Shown: positions 5,855-13,316 of the stretch, in pieces
Layout of the letters: every line of letters starts with the position of its first letter
Numbering within the stretch: the first letter of the stretch is position 1
Origin: Chryseobacterium sp. UBA6632
Lineage (GTDB): Bacteria; Bacteroidota; Bacteroidia; Flavobacteriales; Weeksellaceae
DNA length: 14,791 bases
Direction of reading: 5' to 3'
Assembly: GCA_002455915.1 (NCBI GenBank)
Contig: DKLU01000262.1
Span: 986 to 15,776 of the forward strand
Program-made: the position numbers and the translations under genes
Notes under the pieces: model-generated
Seen by the model: the letters and a program-made list of their open reading frames with translations, nothing else
The model's database searches: none
Told to the model about the DNA's origin: nothing

Positions 5855-7705
5855 ATGTTTAACATTGAAACGTTAAGGTCAAAATCCGTAACGGAGTTGA
5901 CTAAAATCTTAAAAGATTTGGGCGTTAAAGTTGCAAGGAACAGCAATGAAAATGACAAAATCTTTGCAATTCTTGACTTTCAGGCCTCAAATCCCAAAGT
6001 GGCAAAAGATTATTTCAACACCACAGAAACCAGTACGAATACTGAGGAAATAGTAGCGGAAAAACCTGCGAAGGCTCCTGCTAAAAAAGCTGCTCCGAAG
6101 AAAACGGCAGCTAAACCGAAAGCAGAAACAAAAGCTCCGGCAGAAACCAAACCAAAGGTTGAGGAACAACCTGAGGCAGAAGTAAAAGAAGTTGTTTCTG
6201 AAGAGCCAAAAGCGGAAGAAGTACAAGCTGAATCTACAGCTACTTCGGAAGCGCAAACTGCAGCAGTACAGCCTAAGCAAAAAAGAAAAAGAGTTTCGCC
6301 TCCTACGAATGCAGGTAATACAGAAGCTCCTCAGGAGAAAACAGAATCTCCAAAAAACACAGATTCCGAAGAAGCTGCTCCCGCAGAAGAAAAGCCTAAT
6401 AACCCTCAACAAAGAAATCAGGCAAGACCTCAAAAAGGACAACACAACAATCCGCATAACAACGGAAATCAAAATAGAAATCAGAACCAGAGTCCGAATC
6501 AAAATCAAAATCAAAATCAGAATAGACAGCAACAGCAGCAACATTCTGAGAGAACGGAGGAACATCACGAACAGAAAAAAGAGTTCAGTTTCGACGGAAT
6601 GGTAAGCATTGAAGGGGTATTGGAAATTTTACCGGATAACTACGGATTTTTACGTTCCTCAGATTTCAGCTACATCTCTTCGCCAGATGATGTGTATGTT
6701 TCTACGGCGCAGATCAGAAATTTTGGTCTGAAAACCGGAGATACAGTAAGAGGAATTGTAAGACTTCCTAAAGAAGGTGAAAAATATTTCTCTTTATTAA
6801 AACCAACAGAAGTAAATGGCCGTGATCTTGCTTTCATTAAAGATCGTGTGGCTTTTGAATATTTAACTCCACTTTTCCCTGAAGAAAAATTCAACTTGGC
6901 AGGAAAAGGATCTACAATGGCTACAAGAATTGTGGATTTGATTGCGCCAATTGGAAAAGGACAAAGAGCAATGATTGTTGCCCAGCCCAAAACGGGTAAA
7001 ACAATGTTGTTGAAGGATATTGCGAATTCTATCGCAGCCAATCATCCTGAAGTTTACATGATGGTACTTTTGATAGACGAACGTCCGGAAGAGGTTACCG
7101 ATATGGAAAGAAGTGTAAATGCGGAAGTTATTGCATCTACATTTGATGAAGCGGCAGATAAGCACGTAAAAGTAGCAAACCTTGTTTTAGCGAAAGCTCA
7201 AAGAATGGTAGAATGCGGTCATGATGTAGTGATTCTTTTAGATTCAATTACCAGATTAGCAAGAGCTTACAATACAGTAACGCCGGCATCCGGAAAAGTA
7301 TTATCGGGTGGTGTGGATGCCAATGCACTTCACAAACCAAAAAGATTCTTCGGGGCGGCTAGAAAAATTGAAGGGGGCGGATCTTTAACGATTATAGCAA
7401 CGGCTCTTATTGATACAGGTTCTAAAATGGACGAAGTGATTTTTGAAGAATTCAAAGGAACGGGTAATATGGAACTTCAATTAGACAGAAAAATTGCCAA
7501 CAGACGAATTTATCCGGCGATTGATCTGGTAGCTTCGAGTACTCGTAGAGATGATTTGCTTCTTGATGAAGTTACTTCTCAGAGAATGTGGATCTTAAGA
7601 AAATATCTTTCTGAAATGAATCCTATTGAAGCGATGGAATTTGTGAGTAAAAACATCAAAGGAACTCTTAATAATGAAGAATTCCTGATGTCTATGAATA
7701 AATAA
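5855..7705 (+). CDS. rho: Transcription termination factor Rho with long Asn/Gln-rich insertion
   Basis: Rho is the hexameric RNA-dependent ATPase and translocase that ends transcription of untranslated RNA. From the Met at 5855 it has 616 residues, against about 420 in E. coli. The order is: Rho N-terminal helical domain (about 1-48); a low-complexity insertion (about 55-240); the cold-shock-like RNA-binding domain (about 245-320); and the ATPase domain. ATPase features include Walker A A-Q-P-K-T-G-K-T (376-383), Walker B V-V-I-L-L-D-S (458-464), the Q-loop region [10 protein letters not shown] and G-T-G-N-M-E-L. The insertion is Lys/Ala/Pro-rich at 68-100, acidic at 101-135, and Asn/Gln-rich at 182-230. 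A longer frame opening with TTG at 5744 is rejected: that TTG is the promoter -33 box, and the family sequence starts [11 protein letters not shown] strong terminator follows the gene. Confidence 0.97.
   Translation: MFNIETLRSKSVTELTKILKDLGVKVARNSNENDKIFAILDFQASNPKVAKDYFNTTETSTNTEEIVAEKPAKAPAKKAAPKKTAAKPKAETKAPAETKPKVEEQPEAEVKEVVSEEPKAEEVQAESTATSEAQTAAVQPKQKRKRVSPPTNAGNTEAPQEKTESPKNTDSEEAAPAEEKPNNPQQRNQARPQKGQHNNPHNNGNQNRNQNQSPNQNQNQNQNRQQQQQHSERTEEHHEQKKEFSFDGMVSIEGVLEILPDNYGFLRSSDFSYISSPDDVYVSTAQIRNFGLKTGDTVRGIVRLPKEGEKYFSLLKPTEVNGRDLAFIKDRVAFEYLTPLFPEEKFNLAGKGSTMATRIVDLIAPIGKGQRAMIVAQPKTGKTMLLKDIANSIAANHPEVYMMVLLIDERPEEVTDMERSVNAEVIASTFDEAADKHVKVANLVLAKAQRMVECGHDVVILLDSITRLARAYNTVTPASGKVLSGGVDANALHKPKRFFGAARKIEGGGSLTIIATALIDTGSKMDEVIFEEFKGTGNMELQLDRKIANRRIYPAIDLVASSTRRDDLLLDEVTSQRMWILRKYLSEMNPIEAMEFVSKNIKGTLNNEEFLMSMNK
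6462..6541 (+). repeat. In-frame AAC/AAT-CAA/CAG repeat in rho
   Basis: This tract encodes alternating Asn and Gln, then a Gln run. It includes tandem AATCAA hexamers (about 6497-6520) followed by CAG/CAA codons. Slippage by six bases would lengthen or shorten the tract by one Asn-Gln pair without changing the frame. Confidence 0.75.
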
Positions 7706-7726
7706 TTAATTTAATTTTGTTAAATG

Positions 7727-7767
7727 AAAAGCACGAGCAGCAATGTTCGTGCTTTTTGATTTTTTTA
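7727..7767 (+). terminator. Terminator of rho
   Basis: A perfect 10-bp stem (AAAAGCACGA at 7727-7736, TCGTGCTTTT at 7747-7756) has a 10-nt loop and is followed by a T-rich tract (TTTTT, GA, then seven T). It begins 21 bases after the rho stop. Confidence 0.9.
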
Positions 7768-7892
7768 GGCGGGAGGATGGATGTTGGAGGCGGGAAGTTT
7801 TTAATGACCATGTTTGTTTTTTTGTGGAAAAATTTTCAATTCAACATTAATTCGAACTCAATAAACTTCCATCTTCCAGCCTCCAACTTCAT
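7768..7892. repeat. REP-like inverted element (GGAGG/CCTCC arms around an AT-rich centre)
   Basis: The left arm has GTTGGAGGCGGGAAG (7783-7797) and the right arm CTTCCAGCCTCCAAC (7873-7887). They pair at 14 of 15 positions. Flanking purine-rich (left) and pyrimidine-rich (right) bases extend the similarity loosely. The centre of about 75 bases is AT-rich. The right arm is related to the single arm at 2118-2150. The element lies between the rho terminator and the sodA promoter. The rest of this gap (7893-7961) is AT-rich and I see nothing else in it. Confidence 0.62.
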
Positions 7893-7961
7893 TACTTAAA
7901 AATTTAATTCATTCTAAATCAATATATCAATGTTAAAGATTTATTAAAGTAATCCCCATTG

Positions 7962-7993
7962 TTTGAAAATAGTTTAAATAATGGTTAAATTTG
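7962..7993 (+). promoter_or_regulatory. Promoter of sodA
   Basis: TTTG (7962-7965) is followed by a 20-bp spacer and TAAATTTG (7986-7993), matching the Bacteroidota consensus. The -7 box ends 24 bases before the ATG. No operator for a redox or metal regulator could be recognised. Confidence 0.72.
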
Positions 7994-8017
7994 GGTAATA
8001 ACATTAAAAATAAAATT

Positions 8018-8614
8018 ATGTCATTTGAATTACCAAAACTAGGATATGCTTACGACGCATTAGAGCCAACTATTGATGCTAAAACTATGGAAATTCACCA
8101 TACAAAGCACCACCAGGCATATATCGACAATTTAAATAATGCAATTAAAGGAACTGACCTAGAAGGAAAAACAATAGAAGAAATCAACCAGACTGGAACT
8201 GATAAGCCAGCGGTAAGAAACAATGGAGGAGGGCACTTCAACCACTCTTTATTCTGGGAAATTTTAACTCCTGGGGGAAACAATGAGCCTGTAGGAAACG
8301 TAAAAGCTGCTATCGAAGCTTACGGTGGTCTTGAAAAATTCAAAACTGATTTTTCTGATGCTGCTAAAACAAGATTCGGTTCTGGATGGGCTTGGTTGGT
8401 AAAAAATGCTGACGGTTCTGTTTCTGTAACTTCTACTCCAAACCAAGATAACCCGTTGATGCCTGTTGCAGACGTGAAAGGTACTCCGGTTTTAGGACTT
8501 GACGTTTGGGAGCACGCTTATTATTTAAACTACCAAAACAGAAGACCTGACTATGTAGCAGCGTTTTTCTCTGTGGTAAACTGGGATAAAGTAGAAGAAT
8601 TATTCAACAAATAA
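8018..8614 (+). CDS. sodA: Superoxide dismutase, Fe/Mn family, probably Mn type
   Basis: This enzyme converts superoxide to oxygen and hydrogen peroxide. At 198 residues it has the usual length. It has no signal peptide, so it acts in the cytoplasm. By alignment to E. coli SodA the metal ligands are His27 (M-E-I-H-H-T-K-H-H), His76 (H-F-N-H-S-L-F-W), Asp162 and His166 (D-V-W-E-H-A-Y-Y). A Gly in the G-G-G-H segment together with Gln143 in P-N-Q-D-N-P matches the Mn-type arrangement; Fe enzymes usually carry the outer-sphere Gln near residue 70 instead. Cambialistic use of either metal cannot be excluded. I chose the ATG at 8018 (M-S-F-E-L-P). A longer frame from TTG at 7991 begins inside the -7 promoter box, so it cannot be translated from this promoter. 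The gene appears monocistronic, with its own promoter and a bidirectional terminator. Confidence 0.96.
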   Translation: MSFELPKLGYAYDALEPTIDAKTMEIHHTKHHQAYIDNLNNAIKGTDLEGKTIEEINQTGTDKPAVRNNGGGHFNHSLFWEILTPGGNNEPVGNVKAAIEAYGGLEKFKTDFSDAAKTRFGSGWAWLVKNADGSVSVTSTPNQDNPLMPVADVKGTPVLGLDVWEHAYYLNYQNRRPDYVAAFFSVVNWDKVEELFNK

Positions 8615-8629
8615 TTTTTAGCTATCATA

Positions 8630-8665
8630 AAAAAGAAAAGGTTCAGAGTAATTCTGAACCTTTTT
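8630..8665. terminator. Bidirectional terminator between sodA and the DUF6146-like gene
   Basis: The stem AAAGGTTCAGA (8637-8647) pairs with TCTGAACCTTT, starting at 8653, around a 5-nt loop. The A tract on the left and T tract on the right provide U-tracts for both strands. It lies between the stop codons of two convergent genes. Confidence 0.88.
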
Positions 8666-8669
8666 ACTT

Positions 8670-9092
8670 TTAATATCTTACTCCGTCACTTCCGGTTAAG
8701 CCGTTCATTTTTAAGCCATATTTCCAATTGACATAGGCAAAAACTTGATAGAGCTTATATTCAAACTTGATTCCGTAATTTTCTTTGGGATCATAATCAA
8801 TTGATGATTCGATAACATTTCTGTATTTTCCTGAGAAATAATAAGAATTCCACTCCGTTACCAACATTGTATTTTTTGTTTTCAAATAAGATTCTGAATA
8901 TTGATTCATGGGTTTGGCAATGGCATTCAGGAAATAATCAAACTGAGTATCGATTACAGTGATATCCCATTCTCCATCCTCATTTTTTGAGGGTTTAATT
9001 TCCGACTTTTCTTTATCGCTTTTAGATTTACTCTGCGCAGTACAACTAAAAGGAATAAGGGCGATAAAAATAATGAGAAGAAGATTTTTCAT
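8670..9092 (-). CDS. Small lipoprotein, DUF6146-like
   Basis: This predicted lipoprotein has 140 residues. The signal peptide covers about residues 1-16 and ends I-P-F-S before Cys17, a relaxed Bacteroidota lipobox. A Ser/Lys/Glu-rich linker (18-40) leads to a compact domain with D-T-Q-F-D-Y-F-L-N (48-56), V-T-E-W-N-S-Y-Y (78-85), E-S-S-I-D-Y-D-P and Y-Q-V-F-A-Y-V-N-W-K-Y-G-L. I recall this pattern as DUF6146, a Bacteroidota family of unknown function, and hold that name with moderate confidence. There is no acidic motif right after the Cys, so surface display is not indicated and the protein may face the periplasm. The gene follows the EEP gene on the same strand, but a terminator stands between them 12-20 bases upstream of the ATG. 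A weak TAAATTTA box (9097-9104) is the only promoter candidate, so expression may depend on read-through. Confidence 0.75.
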   Translation of the reverse strand: MKNLLLIIFIALIPFSCTAQSKSKSDKEKSEIKPSKNEDGEWDITVIDTQFDYFLNAIAKPMNQYSESYLKTKNTMLVTEWNSYYFSGKYRNVIESSIDYDPKENYGIKFEYKLYQVFAYVNWKYGLKMNGLTGSDGVRY

Positions 9093-9103
9093 ATCCTAAA
9101 TTT

Positions 9104-9134
9104 ACACAAAAAAAGCACTCAAAATGAGTGCTTT
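9104..9134 (-). terminator. Terminator of the EEP phosphohydrolase gene
   Basis: A perfect 10-bp stem (AAAGCACTCA at 9112-9121, TGAGTGCTTT at 9125-9134) has a 3-nt loop. On the minus strand it runs into seven T. It begins four bases after the EEP stop and ends just before the lipoprotein gene. Confidence 0.87.
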
Positions 9135-9138
9135 AATT

Positions 9139-10338
9139 TTATTTCTTAACATATTCTTTCTGAACAATTGAAACTGCCGGAAAGTGATCGCTATAACCAC
9201 CGGTGAACCTGTCACCGTCCCAAGAACGTAAAGGATAGCCTTTCCATTGTCCTTCTTTATTTACTAAATAAGATGGAGCGTAAATTTCCGCCTTGTAAAT
9301 ACTATAAGTTGGAGTCAGTTTTTCTGGAGAATATAAATTCTTTGAAACAATGATCTGATCAAATAAATTTGGTGCATCTCTGTATGCCAAAGAAGCAACA
9401 CCTGCCTTGTATAATTTATACATTAAGTTATAATAAGGATATTTATCTGACAATTCGCTTGGATCACCCACTGCATTTAAATGTTTTTTCAAACTCGGGC
9501 TTACCGGATCATCATTGTAATCTCCCATTGAGAATATTTTAACTCCAGGATTTTCAGCGGTGATCTTTTCCATTTCAGTTTTCAAAACGGTAGCTGCGGT
9601 ATTTCTTTTTGCCTGAGAAATTGCTTCGCCACCTCTTCTTGATGGCCAGTGATTCATCAAAACGGCTACTTTTTCACCATCCAATAAACCAATCGCAACT
9701 ACGATATCTCTCGTGTATTCTCTTCTTCCGTCTTCGTTGAAGATCTTAATTTCTTTTTTATATGAATTTAAAACAGTAAATCTTGCTTTCTGATAAATAA
9801 TCGCCACATCAATACCTCTGGCATCGTAAGAATTAAAGTGAACAATTCCGTAATTGCTTTTTGCCAAAGCTGGTTGCTTAATTAAATCTTCAATAACCTG
9901 TCTGTTTTCAACCTCAATCAATCCGCAGATTGCAGGGTTGTCATTGGTATATTGTCTTCCCAGTTCAGAAATTACTTTCGCTTCGTTTTCTAATTTTTGA
10001 TTATAAAATTTAGCTCCCCATCTTTTTGGGCTGTTTTCTGTAAATTCATCCGCTAAAATTTGCTTGCGAATTACTTTTTTTCCAATTAAAAGCTCATCGT
10101 TCCACTCGCCTTTGTAATCTTCAGTTGTTTCAAGATATTTCAAAGAATCTACAGGTACACTTCTGTGAAAAGCAGGGTTTGAAACAGACAATGTTCCATC
10201 AATATAATCAGCTGAAGGCACTGTGTCCCAAAGGTTTTCTACGTTCAGGAAACCTACGGCAGCTCTCTTTACTTGTTTCTGTTGCGAGAATGCAAATGTG
10301 GAGCAAAAAACAGCAACAGCGATTAAATATTTCTTCAT
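9139..10338 (-). CDS. Secreted endonuclease/exonuclease/phosphatase (EEP) family protein
   Basis: This metal-dependent phosphoesterase of 399 residues has a DNase I-like fold. A signal peptide (about 1-19, ending F-A-F-S-Q) exports it. The EEP motifs run in order: Asn32 in F-L-N-V-E-N-L-W-D; Glu142 in L-I-E-V-E-N-R; Arg174 and Asp177 in D-A-R-G-I-D-V-A; Asn229-His230 in N-H-W-P-S-R-R; Asp273 and Asn275 in M-G-D-Y-N-D-D-P; and Asp384-His385 in Y-S-D-H-F-P. The catalytic set is complete. The substrate is not fixed by the fold: DNA, RNA, a nucleotide or another phosphoester are all possible. There is no C-terminal sorting domain, so it may stay in the periplasm. The ATG at 10338 starts a typical signal peptide; the in-frame TTG at 10353 is less likely. 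It is divergent from the TonB-dependent receptor and DUF5689 lipoprotein, which suggests a shared job. Confidence 0.9.
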   Translation of the reverse strand: MKKYLIAVAVFCSTFAFSQQKQVKRAAVGFLNVENLWDTVPSADYIDGTLSVSNPAFHRSVPVDSLKYLETTEDYKGEWNDELLIGKKVIRKQILADEFTENSPKRWGAKFYNQKLENEAKVISELGRQYTNDNPAICGLIEVENRQVIEDLIKQPALAKSNYGIVHFNSYDARGIDVAIIYQKARFTVLNSYKKEIKIFNEDGRREYTRDIVVAIGLLDGEKVAVLMNHWPSRRGGEAISQAKRNTAATVLKTEMEKITAENPGVKIFSMGDYNDDPVSPSLKKHLNAVGDPSELSDKYPYYNLMYKLYKAGVASLAYRDAPNLFDQIIVSKNLYSPEKLTPTYSIYKAEIYAPSYLVNKEGQWKGYPLRSWDGDRFTGGYSDHFPAVSIVQKEYVKK

Positions 10339-10367
10339 ATTCTTAGTATTCAAAAAATTAAGGGGTG

Positions 10368-10396
10368 TAAAAGTACTAATTTTATATAATATCCAA
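10368..10396 (-). promoter_or_regulatory. Probable promoter of the EEP gene
   Basis: On the minus strand, TTG (10394-10396) is followed by an 18-bp spacer and TACTTTTA (10368-10375). This is one mismatch from TAnnTTTG. It lies 29 bases before the ATG. Confidence 0.5.
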
Positions 10397-10504
10397 GGTT
10401 AAAAAATTTTAATATACGTTTTTGTGATTAATTAGAAAAAAGGGATTTTTTTAGCATAATGATGGTGCGTTAAGAAAAATTAATAGAATAAAAGGCTAAA
10501 AATG

Positions 10505-10534
10505 TTTGGATTAATGAAAATAGTCCTAAATTTG
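10505..10534 (+). promoter_or_regulatory. Promoter of the TonB-dependent receptor operon
   Basis: TTTG (10505-10508) is followed by an 18-bp spacer and TAAATTTG (10527-10534), a full consensus match. The -7 box ends 39 bases before the ATG. A GGAG at 10554-10557 lies 16 bases from the start, too far for a normal Shine-Dalgarno sequence. Between this promoter and the divergent EEP promoter (10397-10504) no operator was recognised. Confidence 0.72.
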
Positions 10535-10573
10535 TTGCCCCTTAAATAAAAAAGGAGTTAAAAACAAGTTACT

Positions 10574-13303
10574 ATGATTAAAAAACTATCCTTAATCTCT
10601 TTGTTTACATTACTTCCTGCGTCTTATTACTTTGCACAAACTACTGTTTTTGCGTATGTTAAAGATGCTGAAGGTAAGCCATTGGAGAGAGCAGAAGTAG
10701 ATCTGGCGCAGTCTACAGACGATGTGACTGTGGACAAAATTGGATACTTCCAGTTTGTGGATTTAAAGCCTGGCCATTATCTTATTACCGTTGCAAAACC
10801 AAATTTTGAATCTAAAATTTTAGAGTTTGATGTAACTGCTGATGAGAAGAGAAAAGACTTAGGTGTTATTACACTTAATTACAGTTTAGGAACAGATGCA
10901 GGAGTTGTTGTAATCGATGATTCTGCAAATGACACTGAAGACGGAGGTTCTGCAATGCAACCTACGGTAGGACTTTTAAGCTCAGGAAGAGATGCTTTCC
11001 AAAATGTTTCCGCTTTTGAACTAGGTGCTTACTGGTTCAGACCAAGAGGGGTAGACAACAGATTTGAGGATGTGGTATTTAATGGTGTTTCTATGTCTAA
11101 AAATGATGACGGTAGAATAGATTTTAGTAACTGGGGAGGTCTTAACGATGTTACAAGATATCCTTACGAAAACGTAGACAATATTACGCCTTCAGAATAT
11201 ACTTTCGGTAATTTAGGTGGGGTAGTTTATTACAATACAAGAGCTTCTTCTTATAGAAAACAGACTTCGTTAGCATATTCATTTACCAATAGAAGTTATT
11301 TACACAGATTAATGGCTACTTACTCTTCTGGTCTTAGTAAGAGTGGATGGGCATTTACTTTCTCTGCAAGTAGAAGATGGGGAGATAAAGCAATTATTGA
11401 TGGGGTTTATCAGGATGCTTTTGCATATTTCGGATCTATTGAAAAGAAATTTAGTGATAGACACTCGATCAACTTAACGGCATTTGGTTCGCCAACATAC
11501 AGAGCATCCAACTCTCCGAATACTCAGGAGGTTTATGACATCATGGGTAAAGATTACAACTCATATTGGGGATGGCAAGATGGTGAGAAGAGAAACTCAA
11601 GAATCAGAAAGGTTTTCGAACCGATGTTTATGCTAACTGATTATTTAAAAATCGGGAAAAGCTCTAACTGGACGAACACTGTTTCTTACCAGATCGGTAG
11701 CGATGCAAGAAGTAGACTTGACTGGTTCCACGCAGCTGACCCGAACCCGACTTATTACAGAAAGTTACCTAGCTACGGTCTTTTAACAGCAGATGAGTTT
11801 AAAGCTCAATCTCAAATCGACTGGAATTATCTATACAATACCAACCGCTTGAACCTTACCAATATGGATGGTTCAGAAAAAGGTGCTTCTTACACATTGG
11901 TGGAGGATGTGAATAAAGATAAAACGTTCAACTGGGCATCTCACTTTGATACAAGGTTAAAAGAAAACTGGAAATTAAACATTAACTTCAATTATCAGAA
12001 TCTAAATTCAGATAACTTTAGAAGAATCAAAGATTTGTTAGGAGCTAATTATGCTAATAATCTTAATCCTTTCAATAATGATGTAAGATATAATAGTGAT
12101 GATGAAAATTATAAAGTAAAAGAAGGAGACAGAACTCAGTATTCTTATCAGCTTCACAAAAATCACTATACTTTAAATGTTTCTACAGAAGTTGATTTCA
12201 ACAAGTGGAATATCGTTGCGTCTATCTTCTCTTCTTATTCTGAGGCTTACAGAAATGGAGATTACAGAAGTGGATTGGCTCAATTTGCTAATAATTCTAA
12301 AGGAAAAAGTGCTGTTTACAATGCTTTAGATGCCGGTATTAAAGGTAAAATTACCTATAAAATCAACGGAAAAAACTTCATCGTTTATAACGGGGCTTTC
12401 TTCAGTTTAGCACCAACACTTAACGAAATTTATATTAACCCAAGAGTTGTAGACTATGTAACTCCGGGTGTTAAAAATCAGATTGTAAATTCAAATGATT
12501 TGAGCTACATCATGAGAGGTCAAATTTTGAAATTAAGATTATCCGGTTATTATACAACAATCAGTAATTCAACTGAAATCGCAAGATATTATGCTGCTGT
12601 AAACACCAATTCTGGGTCTTATAATACGTTGATCAACGAAGCAATGAGTGGAGCGGACAAAAGATATATTGGTGCTGAATTAGGATTCGATGTTAAAGTT
12701 ACTCCTACTTTAAATGCTACCGGTGTTGCGAGTGTAGGTGAATATAAATTTACAAATACTCCTCAGGTATATTCATTTGATGATCAAAACGGATTCAGAA
12801 GCTTTGGTACAGCAAACGTGAAAGATTACAAAGTAGCAGGAACTCCTCAAAAAGCTTTCTCTTTCGGGTTGAAATACAATTCGCCTAAATACTGGTGGGT
12901 AGGTGCTTCTGCAAACTATTTGATGGATCAGTATTTAGATTTTTCAGCGCTTAACAAAACGGCAACTCTTTATACAGTTCCTGGAACAGATTTGATTTAC
13001 GACGGTGCTACTCCTGATGTTATCCAACAATTGACTGCGCAGAAGAAATTTGATGATCAGTTTATGTTGAATGCTAACGCAGGAAAATCTTTCCAATTTG
13101 GAAAATACAGAATGGGAATCAGTGTTTCTGTAAATAATATTTTAAATAACAGAAACTACGTAACTGGAGGATTCGAGCAAGGAAGATTGGCAAACTTTCC
13201 GGATGCTTTGGAAGAATACAACAGAGGGACTCCTTACTTCGGACCAAAACTTTGGTATGATAGAGGAAGAACGTTCTTTACTAATGTTTATTTAAGATTC
13301 TAA
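10574..13303 (+). CDS. TonB-dependent outer-membrane receptor with N-terminal carboxypeptidase-regulatory-like domain
   Basis: This 909-residue outer-membrane receptor should import a ligand using TonB energy. A signal peptide (about 1-21, ending Y-Y-F-A-Q) precedes a carboxypeptidase-regulatory-like beta domain (about 24-101: V-F-A-Y-V-K-D-A-E-G-K-P-L, then G-Y-F-Q-F and P-G-H-Y-L). An acidic linker follows, then a plug domain (about 130-225) with R-P-R-G-V-D-N-R-F and N-G-V-S-M. The rest is a beta-barrel rich in aromatic-ended strands, closing with N-V-Y-L-R-F, the usual C-terminal aromatic. It has no SusD partner gene, so it is not a classical SusC pair. No clear TonB box was found by eye; D-A-G-V-V-V-I-D-D (108-116) is the only weak candidate. 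The DUF5689 gene starts 13 bases after the stop, so both are in one operon. The ligand is unknown. Confidence 0.92.
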   Translation: MIKKLSLISLFTLLPASYYFAQTTVFAYVKDAEGKPLERAEVDLAQSTDDVTVDKIGYFQFVDLKPGHYLITVAKPNFESKILEFDVTADEKRKDLGVITLNYSLGTDAGVVVIDDSANDTEDGGSAMQPTVGLLSSGRDAFQNVSAFELGAYWFRPRGVDNRFEDVVFNGVSMSKNDDGRIDFSNWGGLNDVTRYPYENVDNITPSEYTFGNLGGVVYYNTRASSYRKQTSLAYSFTNRSYLHRLMATYSSGLSKSGWAFTFSASRRWGDKAIIDGVYQDAFAYFGSIEKKFSDRHSINLTAFGSPTYRASNSPNTQEVYDIMGKDYNSYWGWQDGEKRNSRIRKVFEPMFMLTDYLKIGKSSNWTNTVSYQIGSDARSRLDWFHAADPNPTYYRKLPSYGLLTADEFKAQSQIDWNYLYNTNRLNLTNMDGSEKGASYTLVEDVNKDKTFNWASHFDTRLKENWKLNINFNYQNLNSDNFRRIKDLLGANYANNLNPFNNDVRYNSDDENYKVKEGDRTQYSYQLHKNHYTLNVSTEVDFNKWNIVASIFSSYSEAYRNGDYRSGLAQFANNSKGKSAVYNALDAGIKGKITYKINGKNFIVYNGAFFSLAPTLNEIYINPRVVDYVTPGVKNQIVNSNDLSYIMRGQILKLRLSGYYTTISNSTEIARYYAAVNTNSGSYNTLINEAMSGADKRYIGAELGFDVKVTPTLNATGVASVGEYKFTNTPQVYSFDDQNGFRSFGTANVKDYKVAGTPQKAFSFGLKYNSPKYWWVGASANYLMDQYLDFSALNKTATLYTVPGTDLIYDGATPDVIQQLTAQKKFDDQFMLNANAGKSFQFGKYRMGISVSVNNILNNRNYVTGGFEQGRLANFPDALEEYNRGTPYFGPKLWYDRGRTFFTNVYLRF

Positions 13304-13316
13304 ACTATTGACTACT

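Noticed and set aside
5987..6568. 193-codon minus-strand frame inside rho
   Set aside because: It is the antisense of the low-complexity insertion, gives a Phe/Arg/Leu/Ser-rich protein with no plausible fold, and is fully inside rho.
6192..6605. 137-codon plus-strand frame in another phase within rho
   Set aside because: It is a shadow of the A-rich insertion, Lys/Ile-rich and without family resemblance.
7717..7899. 60-codon plus-strand frame after rho
   Set aside because: It runs through the rho terminator and the REP-like element, so its sequence is explained by those.
7991..8017. Nine-residue extension of sodA from TTG
   Set aside because: The TTG is the end of the -7 promoter box, so it would lie upstream of the transcript start.
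10125..10346. 73-codon plus-strand frame opposite the EEP gene start
   Set aside because: It is antisense to the signal peptide and first domain of a well-supported gene, with no promoter or family.
10551..10573. Shine-Dalgarno site for the TonB receptor (GGAG at 10554-10557)
   Set aside because: It is 16 bases from the ATG, beyond the working distance, and this phylum mostly does without such sites.
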